A stretch of 37,507 bases of DNA from Acidobacteriota bacterium (GCA_028876655.1 JAGWRA010000020.1:1-37507), one strand, 5' to 3'; shown: positions 18,182 to 26,791, counted from the stretch's first letter. Made by a program: numbers and translations. The notes: generated by a model from the sequence alone, not told the origin.

Positions 18182-21100
18182 GATGCACCTGCCTCGGTCT
18201 TCACGCGGCTGAGTTCGGGCATCAGCCTCGCCATCTCCGTCTCGAGCGCCGCCACCGCGGCAGCGCTGTCCGTCAGGTCCCCCGCCCGGCCCAGGTCTTC
18301 CAGGCGCCGGGCCGCCTCCTGCGCGGCATGCGCCGCCAGCAGGCCGCACGATCCCTTCAGCGTGTGGGCGGCCGTCGTCAACGCCGCGGCATCGCCCGCC
18401 TCGACGGCGTGGTGGATTCCGGCGAGCAGGCCAGGGGCGTCCTCCTCAAAGATCGACACGAGCTGGCCGAGCATGACCCGGTCGTCCCTGACCCGGTGCA
18501 GGACCTCCGCGAGGGCGAACACCTCCGTGCCGGTGGCAGTCGGTTCGGCTCGCGCGGGACCGGCCTCCGGCGTGCCGCGGGCGGCCACGCGCTGGATGGT
18601 CGCCATCAGCTGCTCCGGCATGATGGGCTTCGACAGGTACTCGTCCATGCCCGCCGCCAGGCACCGTTCGCGATCGCCCTTCATCGCATGCGCGGTCAAC
18701 GCCACGATCGGCACGTGGCCACCGGTCTCCCGTTCACGGGCGCGGATCGCGGCCGTGGCTTCGAGCCCGCTCATCTCCGGCATCTGCAGGTCCATCAGCA
18801 CGAGATCGAAGCTCCGGGCCGCGACGAGGTCGACCGCCTGGCGGCCGTTGCCGGCGACCGCGACGTGATGGCCCTCACCTTCGAGCAGGTGGACCGCGAG
18901 GGTCTGGTTCACCGGGTTGTCCTCAGCCAGCAGGATCTGCAGGCCGGCCGGAGCCGGCGCGGAGAAGGCGGGCGCGGGCGCCGCCGCGAGGGGATCGGGG
19001 ACGGCCACCAGGGGCGCGCCAAGCATCACCGCGATCGTGTTCACCAGTTCGGAATCGCGGACCGGCTTGAACAGGTAGGACGCCACGCCGGCGTCGCGAC
19101 AGCGCGGCACGTCCTCGGGCCCGTGCGACTGTGCCAGCAGCATGATGACGGCGCCGGCCTGGGCGGGCCCGCCGCGCAGGCGCCTGGCCGTTTCGAAGCC
19201 GTCCATCCCCGCCATCCGGGCATCGACGAGCGAGACCGCGAACGGGCGCCAGGCCTCGTTGGCCTCGGTCGCCAGGGCGATGGCCGTCTGGCCATCCTCG
19301 GCCACGATCGGGGTCAGGCCCACGGCGGCGAGCGTCTCGGCGAGGACGCCGCGGCTCGTCGCGTTGTCATCGACAATCAGGACGCGGACGCCGTCGAGGG
19401 CCGGCACGCGGGGCAGCCCGCGGAGGTCGGCCGCCCCGGGAACCCGGTCGAGCGCGACGCTGAAGTGGAACGTGCTGCCGCGGCCGGGCTCGCTCTCGAC
19501 CCAGATCCGGCCGCCCATGATCGCGACGAGGTCGGCCGAGATCGCCAGCCCCAGCCCGGTCCCGCCGTACCGCCGCGTCGTGGATCCGTCGGCCTGCGCG
19601 AAGGGATCGAAGATCAGCCGCTGCTTCTCGAGTGGGATGCCGATGCCGGTGTCGGCCACCGTCACGTGCAGCATGGTGCGCGAGGCGCTCGTCTCGCCCC
19701 GCTCCACCCTGACGACGACCTCGCCCTCCGCCGTGAACTTCACGGCGTTGCCGACCAGGTTCAGGACGATCTGCCGGAGCCGGCCGGGATCGCCGACGAG
19801 CGAGGCCGGCACGTCGGGCGCCACGTGACAGACCAGTTCGAGCCCCTTCTCGTCCGCCCGCATCGCCATCGGCTTGACGGCGTCGTGAATCGTGCCGCGG
19901 ACGTCGAACGCGATGGCCTCCAGGTCGAGCTTCCCCGCCTCCATCTTCGAGAAGTCCAGGACGTCGTTCAGCACCGACAGCAACGACTGGGCCGAGACCA
20001 TCGCCGTCTCGAGGTACTGCCGCTGTTCGAGCGACAGGCTCGTCTGCAGCGCCAGCTGCGTCATCCCGATGATGCCGTTCATCGGCGTGCGGATCTCGTG
20101 GCTCATGTTCGCCAGGAAGTCCGACTTCAGGCGCGACGCCTCGAGCGCCGCCTCGCGCGCCTCGACCAGCTCGTTGATGATGTCGGTCACCATCACGACG
20201 CCGCCGACCTGCCCGTCGCTCGTGTACCAGGGATGGATCGCCCACCGGAGGTGCAGGCGCGTACCGTCGAACCGCTCGACGACGTCCTCGGGGCTCGCCA
20301 GTTCCTCACCGCTCAGCGCCCGCCGGTGCAGCCGCATCTGGTCGGCCGACGTCTCGGGGAACACCTCGTAGTGGCTGCGGCCGATCAGGTTCTGGCCCTC
20401 GAGATGATAGTCGGCGAGCCACTTGCGGCTGTGGGTCAGGTACCGCATGTTCCGGTCGAACATGGCCATGGCCACCGGGGCGTTGGCCACGATCTGGCGG
20501 AGCTGCTGCCGCTCGCGCTCCAGCTCGAAGGTGCGCACGGCCACCATCTCTTCGAGCGCCTCGTTCTGGCGCTGGAACTGCTGGTCGCGCTGCCGGACCT
20601 GCCCGAGCATCTCGTTGAACGATCGGACGAGGACCCCGACTTCGTCCTGCCCGTCCGCCTCCACGCGCACGCCGTAGTCCTTCTCGCGGCAGATCCGATC
20701 CACCGTGTCGGCGAGCGCCTGGATCGGCCCCGCGATGGAACGCTGCACCCGGGCCGAGAGGACGAGGGCAATCGTCCCGGCGCAGATCATGGCGAGCAGG
20801 TCGAACAGCGCGAACCGGATCAGGCCCGAGCGGACCGCCCCGAGGTCGTTGCGCAGGTACAGGGTTCCCACCACCGCGCCATTCAGCGTGATCGGCCGGA
20901 CGATCACGAACTCGCCCGCGGTGACACCGGCCCCCTGGGGACCGGGCCGGCCCGGGGGCTCCGGCCCGGGATGACCGGCACGGCGGTAGGTGACGAACGG
21001 GCGTCCCGCCGCGTCGTACAGCACCGCCGTGTCGACGTGCGGCTTCGCCCGGAGTGTCTTCAGGATGTCAGCGGCCGTCCGCCCGTCGCGGAAGACGAGC

Positions 21101-21294
21101 GCCGCCGCACTGCTCGGGCCGACGATGTCGCCGAGCTCGGTCATGTCCTGGGCGATCGACTGGCGGTAGCGGAGCTGGGTCACCCCCAGCACGGCCAGGC
21201 TCACCACGAACAGGGCCACGCTGGTGGTCGCCATGAGCAGCAGGCGCACCTTCGCCCGCAGCGTCCAGTCGCGCCAGGGCGCCAGGGACTTCAT
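18169..21294 (-). CDS. CHASE8-HAMP-PAS hybrid histidine kinase with two receivers and HPt
   Basis: A 1041-residue membrane sensor kinase. TM1 is at about 12-34. A periplasmic domain at 35-150 resembles CHASE8, the YfiN sensor (MTELGDIVGPSSAAALVFRD and LRAKPHVDTAVLYDAAGRPF). TM2 lies at about 155-180, then HAMP, a coiled coil, and a PAS domain at about 265-380 (MFDRNMRYLTHSRKWLADYH). HisKA has H399 in MSHEIRTPMNGI; the HATPase region has LVGNAVKFT, DTGIGIP and GTGLGLAIS. Receiver 1 has D691 (LVDARM), receiver 2 has D835 (LMDLQMP), and the HPt has H977 (HTLKGSCG). All relay residues look intact, so a His-Asp-His-Asp relay to the adjacent receiver protein is possible. The ATG overlaps the YfiR-like stop codon by 4 bases, and the 3' end overlaps the next gene by 13 bases. 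Confidence 0.93.
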   Translation of the reverse strand: MKSLAPWRDWTLRAKVRLLLMATTSVALFVVSLAVLGVTQLRYRQSIAQDMTELGDIVGPSSAAALVFRDGRTAADILKTLRAKPHVDTAVLYDAAGRPFVTYRRAGHPGPEPPGRPGPQGAGVTAGEFVIVRPITLNGAVVGTLYLRNDLGAVRSGLIRFALFDLLAMICAGTIALVLSARVQRSIAGPIQALADTVDRICREKDYGVRVEADGQDEVGVLVRSFNEMLGQVRQRDQQFQRQNEALEEMVAVRTFELERERQQLRQIVANAPVAMAMFDRNMRYLTHSRKWLADYHLEGQNLIGRSHYEVFPETSADQMRLHRRALSGEELASPEDVVERFDGTRLHLRWAIHPWYTSDGQVGGVVMVTDIINELVEAREAALEASRLKSDFLANMSHEIRTPMNGIIGMTQLALQTSLSLEQRQYLETAMVSAQSLLSVLNDVLDFSKMEAGKLDLEAIAFDVRGTIHDAVKPMAMRADEKGLELVCHVAPDVPASLVGDPGRLRQIVLNLVGNAVKFTAEGEVVVRVERGETSASRTMLHVTVADTGIGIPLEKQRLIFDPFAQADGSTTRRYGGTGLGLAISADLVAIMGGRIWVESEPGRGSTFHFSVALDRVPGAADLRGLPRVPALDGVRVLIVDDNATSRGVLAETLAAVGLTPIVAEDGQTAIALATEANEAWRPFAVSLVDARMAGMDGFETARRLRGGPAQAGAVIMLLAQSHGPEDVPRCRDAGVASYLFKPVRDSELVNTIAVMLGAPLVAVPDPLAAAPAPAFSAPAPAGLQILLAEDNPVNQTLAVHLLEGEGHHVAVAGNGRQAVDLVAARSFDLVLMDLQMPEMSGLEATAAIRARERETGGHVPIVALTAHAMKGDRERCLAAGMDEYLSKPIMPEQLMATIQRVAARGTPEAGPARAEPTATGTEVFALAEVLHRVRDDRVMLGQLVSIFEEDAPGLLAGIHHAVEAGDAAALTTAAHTLKGSCGLLAAHAAQEAARRLEDLGRAGDLTDSAAAVAALETEMARLMPELSRVKTEAGASCKS

Positions 21295-21869
21295 GGTTTC
21301 CGGCTCACGTCCGCGATCCCCAGGTCGAGCAGCTGCGCGCTGATCGAGAGGCCGGCCCGTTCGGCGGCGGGGACGTTGATCGCGAAGCGCCAGCCCGCCT
21401 CATCGGGAATCAGGCGCACAATGCCGCCGATCCGGTCGAATCCGGGAGCGGCCGACACGGTCAGCACGCCGGCCTCGCTGGCGGCGCGCAGAGCCGCCTG
21501 GACGACCGACACCTGGCAGGCTGCGATGTAGGCGATCTGGCAGGTCTCGACCTCCGAGGGCGACGTCAGCCGCCGGACGACGATGGGGCGGCCCTGGAGG
21601 CGCCGTCCCCGAACGACGTGCTCGAGGGCCGCGGCCAGCGGCGGGTTGCCGAACACGCCGATCACCCTCGGCTGTCCCTCCGGGAGGCCGGACCAGCGGA
21701 CGAACTGGGCGAAGTGATAAATGAACGCGGCCCGGCTCTCGGCGTTTGGCGGGGCGGACTGCTTCGCGTGGAGGGGGCGCGGCGCCGCCAGCAGGGCGAC
21801 GGACGCCAGGCAGACGGCCGCCAGCAGGGCGGTCCTCGCACGGCGTGGGCGGGCTCGCGGCACCATCAT
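21291..21869 (-). CDS. YfiR-like (DUF4154) periplasmic protein
   Basis: A 192-residue exported protein. The N-terminus MMVPRARPRRARTALLAAVC plus hydrophobic LASVALLAAPRPLHA is a Sec signal ending near residue 35. The mature part fits DUF4154/YfiR: AAFIYHFAQFVRWSGLPEGQ, VIGVFGNPPLAAALE, GRPIVVRRL, CQIAYIAA, GVLTVSAAPGFDRIGGIVRL, and the final block FAINVPAAERAGLSISAQLL with DLG near the end. In Pseudomonas and E. coli, YfiR represses the CHASE8 diguanylate cyclase YfiN from the periplasm. Here the translationally coupled partner is a CHASE8 histidine kinase. Starts 8 or 31 codons upstream are possible, but the chosen MM gives a normal signal peptide. The gap upstream (21870-22047) contains the palindrome CCCTGAATCAGGG at 21993-22005. 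Confidence 0.88.
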   Translation of the reverse strand: MMVPRARPRRARTALLAAVCLASVALLAAPRPLHAKQSAPPNAESRAAFIYHFAQFVRWSGLPEGQPRVIGVFGNPPLAAALEHVVRGRRLQGRPIVVRRLTSPSEVETCQIAYIAACQVSVVQAALRAASEAGVLTVSAAPGFDRIGGIVRLIPDEAGWRFAINVPAAERAGLSISAQLLDLGIADVSRKP

Positions 21870-22047
21870 GGGGATTCGTCCAGCACGGGACATCAGGCCG
21901 GCCGACCGGGCACGGCCGGCTCCGGGGCCGCCGGGCGACACCAGACCCGTGCACACTACCAATCGGCAGGTCGCGCGAGAGCTGGAACGAGTCCCTGAAT
22001 CAGGGTGGGCGGTGGGCTGAGGGGCGAGGCCGGGCGGCGATCCCGCG

Positions 22048-23427
22048 TCAGGAATCGCGCCGGCCGACTTCGAGGCCGAACTTCTCGATGCGGTAGCGGA
22101 TCTGGTCGCGGTTCAGCCCGAGCAGGGCCGCGGCCCGCGTCCGGCTGCCGGAGGTCCGCTGCAGCGCCTGACTGACGAGATCGCGCTCGAGGTGCTCGAG
22201 GTTCACGCCGCTGGCCGGCAGCTGGAAGATCTGCGATCCGGCCGACCGGCCGACGATCGTGTCGAAGGTGTCGACGGTCAGCGTCTCCCCTTCGGCGAGC
22301 AGCATGGCCCGCTCGACGGCGTTCTTCAGTTCGCGGACGTTGCCGGGCCAGTGGTGCGCCTCGAGCTGGCTGAGCGCCGTGGCCGACGCGCTCTGCACGT
22401 GCTTGCCGAACTCGCGGTTGAAGCTGTCGATGAAGTAGTTCACCAGCAGCGTGACGTCGCCGGTCCGATCGCGCAGCGGCGGCATGGTGACCGGCAGGAC
22501 CCCGAGGCGATAGTAGAGGTCCTCGCGGAACTTGCCGTCCTGCACCGTCTGCTCGAGGTCGCGGTTGGTGGCGGCCACGACGCGCACGTCCACCGAGACG
22601 TCCTTGAGGCCGCCCACGCGCCGGAAGGTCTTCTCTTCGAGGAACCGGAGCAGCTTGGCCTGCAGCGTCCGCGGCATCTCGCCGATCTCGTCGAGGAACA
22701 CCGTGCCGCCGGCGGCCATCTCGAGCAGGCCGCGCTTCTGCTGGCGGGCATCGGTGAAGGCGCCCCGCTCGTGACCGAACAGCTCGCTCTCGAGCAGCGC
22801 CTCGGGCAGTGCCGAGCAGGTGATGTTCACGAACATCGCCGACGCGCGATCGCTGCTGTAGTGGATGGCCTTGGCCGCCAGATCCTTTCCGGTCCCCGTC
22901 TCGCCGGTAATCAGGACGGTCGACGCCGGCCCCGCCGCGATCTTCCGGAGCAGCGCCTTGACCGACTGCATGGCGGGCGACTCGCCGATCAGCCGCTCGA
23001 CGCTGTGCGGGGCCCCCTGCGTGGCGCGCAGCGCCCGGACCTCGCGGCGCAACCGGTGCGCCTCGAGCGCCTTCTCGACCAGCATCAGCACTTCCTGCAG
23101 GTTGAACGGCTTGTTGGCGTAGTGATACGCCCCCTGCTTCATCGCCTCGACCGCATGCTCGACCGAGGAGAAGGCCGTGAGGAGGATGACCGGGACCTCG
23201 GGGTCGATCTCCTTGATCTGCTTGAGCAGCTGCAGACCGTCGCAGTCCGGCAGGCGATAGTCCAGGATGACGACATCGACGCTGTCGCTGCTGCAGCGCT
23301 CCAGCGCCTCGCGCCCCGACGCCGCCTGCAACACGCGGTAGCCGGCCTGCGTCAGGCTCTGGTCGAGCGCCCAGCGAATCAGCTCTTCATCATCGACAAC
23401 GAGTACGGTCGGCAGCGGACGAGGCAT
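22048..23427 (-). CDS. NtrC-type sigma-54 response regulator with GAFTDA loop
   Basis: A 459-residue regulator in three parts. The receiver is about 1-125 (VLVVDDEELIRW, phospho-acceptor D56 in VILDYRLPD, NKPF lysine). The AAA+ domain is about 150-385: Walker A GETGTGKD, Walker [26 protein letters not shown] and HHWPGNVRELKNAV. The Fis HTH is at about 415-455 (SRTRAAALLGLNRDQIRYRI). The sigma-54 contact loop reads GAFTDA at 222-227 rather than GAFTGA: Asp replaces the second Gly, while the Phe and Thr that matter most are kept. The ATG at 23427 is chosen because the receiver begins there; the frame runs 67 codons upstream without domain content. No ribosome site is obvious. It lies 142 bases downstream of a stand-alone receiver whose receiver sequence it resembles. 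Confidence 0.93.
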   Translation of the reverse strand: MPRPLPTVLVVDDEELIRWALDQSLTQAGYRVLQAASGREALERCSSDSVDVVILDYRLPDCDGLQLLKQIKEIDPEVPVILLTAFSSVEHAVEAMKQGAYHYANKPFNLQEVLMLVEKALEAHRLRREVRALRATQGAPHSVERLIGESPAMQSVKALLRKIAAGPASTVLITGETGTGKDLAAKAIHYSSDRASAMFVNITCSALPEALLESELFGHERGAFTDARQQKRGLLEMAAGGTVFLDEIGEMPRTLQAKLLRFLEEKTFRRVGGLKDVSVDVRVVAATNRDLEQTVQDGKFREDLYYRLGVLPVTMPPLRDRTGDVTLLVNYFIDSFNREFGKHVQSASATALSQLEAHHWPGNVRELKNAVERAMLLAEGETLTVDTFDTIVGRSAGSQIFQLPASGVNLEHLERDLVSQALQRTSGSRTRAAALLGLNRDQIRYRIEKFGLEVGRRDS

Positions 23428-23569
23428 CGGGAGGTCTGAGGGAGTCTCGCGTATCCGGATTCTTGGATTAGCTGCGCTTTTGCGCCAATTTTCGGTCCTC
23501 GTAGGGCAATACGACGCCGAAGGGAGCAGAGTTACAGCTGATCGGCGAAGGCATGCACACCGGTCGGAG

Positions 23570-23950
23570 TCAGGCCGGCGGTTGCAGCAGATGGCGGCGG
23601 ACCAGCTCGACCACCCGCTCGACGTCAAAGGGCTTGTCGAGCACGTCGCGAGCGCCCAACCGGGCCGCTTCGTCCGCCAGATTCGGCGTCCGGAACGCGG
23701 TCATCATGAAGCAGACGCAGGCCGGCTGGCTGCGGTGCAGCTCGCCACACAGGCTCAGTCCGTCCGCATCCGGCAGGCGGCAGTCCAGCAGGGCCACGTC
23801 GAAGGGACGCGCGTCCTCGAACTGCTGTCGCCCGGACCGGGCGTCGGGGGCCTCCGCCACATCGAAGCCGGCGCCCCGGAACGCCTCGCCAAGCGACCAC
23901 CTCAGCAATGCCTCATCGTCGACGATGAGGATCCTCCCGGCCGTTCCCAT
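23570..23950 (-). CDS. Stand-alone receiver-domain response regulator
   Basis: A 126-residue single receiver domain: ILIVDDEALLRWSL with D11-D12, phospho-acceptor D56 (ALLDCRLPDADG), switch threonine in MMTAF, and lysine in LDKPFD. There is no output domain. The opening DDExLxRWxL pattern and the LPD after the phospho-acceptor are shared with the receiver of the NtrC-type gene just downstream, suggesting a duplication. It may act as a phosphate sink or connector in the relay. The start ATG is directly abutted by the palindrome GGAATATTCC and has no ribosome site. A strong sigma-54 promoter lies about 120-145 bases upstream. Confidence 0.88.
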   Translation of the reverse strand: MGTAGRILIVDDEALLRWSLGEAFRGAGFDVAEAPDARSGRQQFEDARPFDVALLDCRLPDADGLSLCGELHRSQPACVCFMMTAFRTPNLADEAARLGARDVLDKPFDVERVVELVRRHLLQPPA

Positions 23951-23960
23951 GGAATATTCC
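23951..23960 (-). promoter_or_regulatory. Palindrome GGAATATTCC abutting a start codon
   Basis: A perfect 10-base palindrome lies immediately before the ATG of the receiver gene, in the place where a ribosome site would be. It may be an operator or, as RNA, a short structure that affects initiation. Further upstream AGAGATTC (23973-23980) and GAATCTCT (24015-24022) form an 8-base inverted repeat with a 34-base gap. Confidence 0.35.
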
Positions 23961-24080
23961 GCGACGTGCGCAAGAGATTCGACACCCGCACCCGCCTGAT
24001 GCGGAGCAGGGAACGAATCTCTCGAATTCTGCGGCCCCTCCGTGATTGGGCACGATCGGCCCGCGCCCGACGCGTCACTG

Positions 24081-24096
24081 TGCAAGGCCGGTGCCG
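24081..24096 (-). promoter_or_regulatory. Sigma-54 (-24/-12) promoter
   Basis: On the minus strand the sequence is CGGCACCGGCCTTGCA. This aligns to the sigma-54 consensus TGGCACG-N4-TTGCW with the invariant GG (24095-24094) and GC (24083-24082) exactly 10 bases apart, and with GGCAC and TTGCA both complete. Transcription would start near 24070 and run into the stand-alone receiver gene and possibly the NtrC-type activator. Both sigma-54 activators in this window are candidates to drive it. Confidence 0.65.
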
Positions 24097-24128
24097 GACC
24101 ACCCGCGCCGGTGAAACGGCTGAGCTGA

Positions 24129-25844
24129 TCACTCGCCCGGCTGCGGCGCGCGCGCGCGCATGACGGCCCGGTAGTCGGCGGCAATCGGGTAGCGGCGGCC
24201 GACGCCAAACGCCTTGGAGGTGATCTTCAGGCCCGGCGCCGCCTGCCGCCGCTTGTACTCCGCCCGATCGATCATCGTCACGATCTTCTGGACCACGGCC
24301 GGGTCGAGCCCCATCGCGCAGATCGCCTCCACGTCCAGGTTCTTCTCGACGTATGCCTCGAGCACCCGGTCCAGGATGTCGTACGGGGGCAGCGTGTCCT
24401 GATCCGTCTGATCCGGCCGCAGCTCGGCGCTGGGCGGCTTGGTCAGCGTCGAGACCGGGATGAGCGTCCGCTCGCGGTTGATGAAGCGGGCGATCTCGTA
24501 GACCAGCGTCTTCGGGACGTCGCTGATCACCGCCAGGCCGCCGGCCATGTCGCCGTACAGCGTGCAGTAGCCGACGGCGAGTTCGGACTTGTTGCCGGTC
24601 GACAGCAGCAGGCTGCCGAACTTGTTCGCCAGCGCCATCAGCACGGCGCCACGGACGCGCGCCTGGATGTTCTCTTCGGTGACGTCCTGAGCGTACCCCT
24701 CGAACACGGGGGCGAGCGCGGCCAGGTAGGCGCCGAAGATCTCGTCGATCGGCACCTGCCGGTACCGGATGCCGAGGTTGTGCGCCAGCGCTTCGGCGTC
24801 GCGCCGGCTCCCTTCCGACGAATAGCGGGCCGGCATCGAGACGCCGAGCACGTGCTCCGGCCCGAGCGCCTCGGCGGCCAGGGCCGCGGTCAGGGCGGAA
24901 TCGATGCCGCCGCTCAGGCCGACCACCACGTCGTGGAAGCCACACTTGTGCACGTAGTCGCGCAGGCCGAGCACGAGAGCCCGGTACGCCTCTTCGACCC
25001 GCGATCCGCTGACGCCGGCCATGGCGCCGACGGTCGGCTCTGACGCTGCCGCCGTCGTCCCGACAGGCACGTCGTAGAGGAGGAAGTCCTCCGCGAAGTC
25101 GCGCGCCCGGAGCACGACCTCCCCCCGCGGGTCGAAGCCGAGCGAGTGGCCGTCGAAGACGAGCTCGTCGTTGGCGCCGACCTGATTGAGGTAGAAGAAA
25201 TAGCGCTGGTGCTTCTTCGCCTCCTGCCGGACCATCTCGCGGCGGAGCGCCGGCTTCCCCAGGCTGAACGGGCTGGACGAGATGTTGATGAGCAGATCCG
25301 CACCCGCCTTGACGACCTCGTCCACCGGGTCGCGATGGTACAGCCGGCTCGGCCAGAACTCCTTCGCGTTCCAGACGTCCTCGCAGATCGTGATGCCGAG
25401 GCGGATGCCCTTGAAGGCCACCGGCGCCACTTCGCGCGCCGGCTCGAAGTAGCGATCCTCGTCGAAGACGTCGTAGGTCGGCAGCAGCGACTTGTACCGG
25501 CGGGCGATCACCCGCCCGTCGTGGCAGACCGCGGCGGCATTGAACAGCCCTTTTCCCTCGCTGGACGGGTTCGGATCGACGAACCCGACGATGGCCCCGA
25601 GGCGTTCGTCGGTGAGGGCCGCGACGCGCTCGACCAGGGCCAGGTTCGCGCGGATGAATCCGGCGTGCGTCAGCAGGTCCCGCGGCGGGTAGCCGGTGGC
25701 GGCCATCTCCGAGAAGACGACCAGGTCTGCGTCCGCCTCCCGCGCCCTGGCGATCGCCGACCGCATCCGCTCGAAGTTCCCCTCGAAGGCCCCCACGGTG
25801 AAGTTCAGCTGCGCCAGCGCGAGACGCATGCTTCCCGTCCTCAT
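24129..25844 (-). CDS. nadE: Glutamine-dependent NAD+ synthetase
   Basis: A 571-residue two-domain enzyme making NAD+ from nicotinate adenine dinucleotide, ATP and glutamine. The N-terminal nitrilase-fold glutaminase has the catalytic triad E46 (VVFSEMAATGYPPRDLL), K118 (RRYKSLLPTYDVFDEDRYF) and C154 (ITICEDVWN). The C-terminal synthetase has the PP-loop GLSGGIDSALTAALA at about 309-323 and STGNKSELAVGYCTLYGDMA. It ends with LKITSKAFGVGRRYP. All residues expected of a working enzyme are present. The ATG at 25844 overlaps the upstream hydrolase stop codon (ATGA); a second ATG five codons in is possible. Coupling to the hydrolase suggests a shared transcript, not necessarily a shared pathway. 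Confidence 0.96.
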   Translation of the reverse strand: MRTGSMRLALAQLNFTVGAFEGNFERMRSAIARAREADADLVVFSEMAATGYPPRDLLTHAGFIRANLALVERVAALTDERLGAIVGFVDPNPSSEGKGLFNAAAVCHDGRVIARRYKSLLPTYDVFDEDRYFEPAREVAPVAFKGIRLGITICEDVWNAKEFWPSRLYHRDPVDEVVKAGADLLINISSSPFSLGKPALRREMVRQEAKKHQRYFFYLNQVGANDELVFDGHSLGFDPRGEVVLRARDFAEDFLLYDVPVGTTAAASEPTVGAMAGVSGSRVEEAYRALVLGLRDYVHKCGFHDVVVGLSGGIDSALTAALAAEALGPEHVLGVSMPARYSSEGSRRDAEALAHNLGIRYRQVPIDEIFGAYLAALAPVFEGYAQDVTEENIQARVRGAVLMALANKFGSLLLSTGNKSELAVGYCTLYGDMAGGLAVISDVPKTLVYEIARFINRERTLIPVSTLTKPPSAELRPDQTDQDTLPPYDILDRVLEAYVEKNLDVEAICAMGLDPAVVQKIVTMIDRAEYKRRQAAPGLKITSKAFGVGRRYPIAADYRAVMRARAPQPGE

Positions 25845-26791
25845 GCCGAGGGGGCCGACGCCGCCCGCTCGGCCGCCTTCCGCCAGTACCGCGCCAGACC
25901 GAGCCAGCTCAGATCGAGCCGTCCGGCCGCCTCGTAGCTCGCCATGTCGGCGTCGGGCACCGCCCGGCGCAACTCGGCGCGCATCCGGTCCTCGAACCAC
26001 TTCGAGCGGGCCTCGTCGGGCTCGTCGCGCGCGAGCGACTGCCGGGCCCAGTCGGCCGCCTGATCCAGCCGGAAGAGGAATTCGTCGAAGTGGGCGTCCG
26101 GCGCCTCCGACGGCCCGTAGTGCGTCACGAACAGCGCCGACGGCCGCCACCCGCGCAGCCGGGCCACGCTCTCGCGCCAGGTCGCCAGCTCGATGTCGGG
26201 GGGTGGCGTCGGCGGCACGAGGAACCCGTCCCGCCGCCGGATGCCGGCGGTATCGCCGACAAACGCGATCCGCGTCTCGCGGTCGAGGTAGCTGACATGA
26301 TGCGAGGCGTGACCCGGTGTGTAGGCGACCTCCAGCGTGCGACCCGACACCCGGATCGTCTCCCCACCAGCGAGCGGGCGCAGGCTGCCCGAGGGCACCG
26401 GCTCGAACCGGCCCCACAGCCGATCCATGTCGGCGCCATAGAGACGGCTCGCGCTGCTGAGCAGCCGTTCGGGACTCGACAGGTGCGGCGCGCCCCGCTC
26501 ATGCACGTACACCTCGATGGCGGGGTTCTCCCTCACGAGCGTCCCGGTGGCGCCGCCGTGATCGAGGTGGATGTGCGTCAGCAGGATCGACCGGATGTCG
26601 CCGATGCCGGCCCCGGCCGACGCGAGCGCCGCCCGCAGGCTGGCCAGTGTCGACGACGGCCCGGGGTCGATGAGGGCGATGCCATCGGCGCCGCGCAGGA
26701 CGGCGGTCGCGATGACTCCGGGAAACTGGAGGAAATTCAAGTCGAAGTAGCCGAGATCCGGCGCGAGTGTCTGCACGAGCTTGGTTGTCAT
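25841..26791 (-). CDS. Metallo-beta-lactamase-fold hydrolase
   Basis: A 316-residue cytoplasmic protein. The dinuclear metal motif is complete: THIHLDHGG with H73, H75, D77 and H78; then TPGHASHH (next His ligand), AFVGDTAG (bridging Asp) and THYGP (last His). About 80 C-terminal residues form a helical tail (FDEFLFRLDQAADWARQSLA). The glyoxalase-II/RNase Z-like core gives hydrolytic chemistry, but substrates range from thioesters to phosphodiesters, so none is proposed. The ATG has no ribosome site. TTGACA (minus strand, 26819-26814) lies 18 bases before TACGAT, which overlaps the start codon. A leaderless start, or a slightly later GTG start, is therefore possible. Confidence 0.88.
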   Translation of the reverse strand: MTTKLVQTLAPDLGYFDLNFLQFPGVIATAVLRGADGIALIDPGPSSTLASLRAALASAGAGIGDIRSILLTHIHLDHGGATGTLVRENPAIEVYVHERGAPHLSSPERLLSSASRLYGADMDRLWGRFEPVPSGSLRPLAGGETIRVSGRTLEVAYTPGHASHHVSYLDRETRIAFVGDTAGIRRRDGFLVPPTPPPDIELATWRESVARLRGWRPSALFVTHYGPSEAPDAHFDEFLFRLDQAADWARQSLARDEPDEARSKWFEDRMRAELRRAVPDADMASYEAAGRLDLSWLGLARYWRKAAERAASAPSA

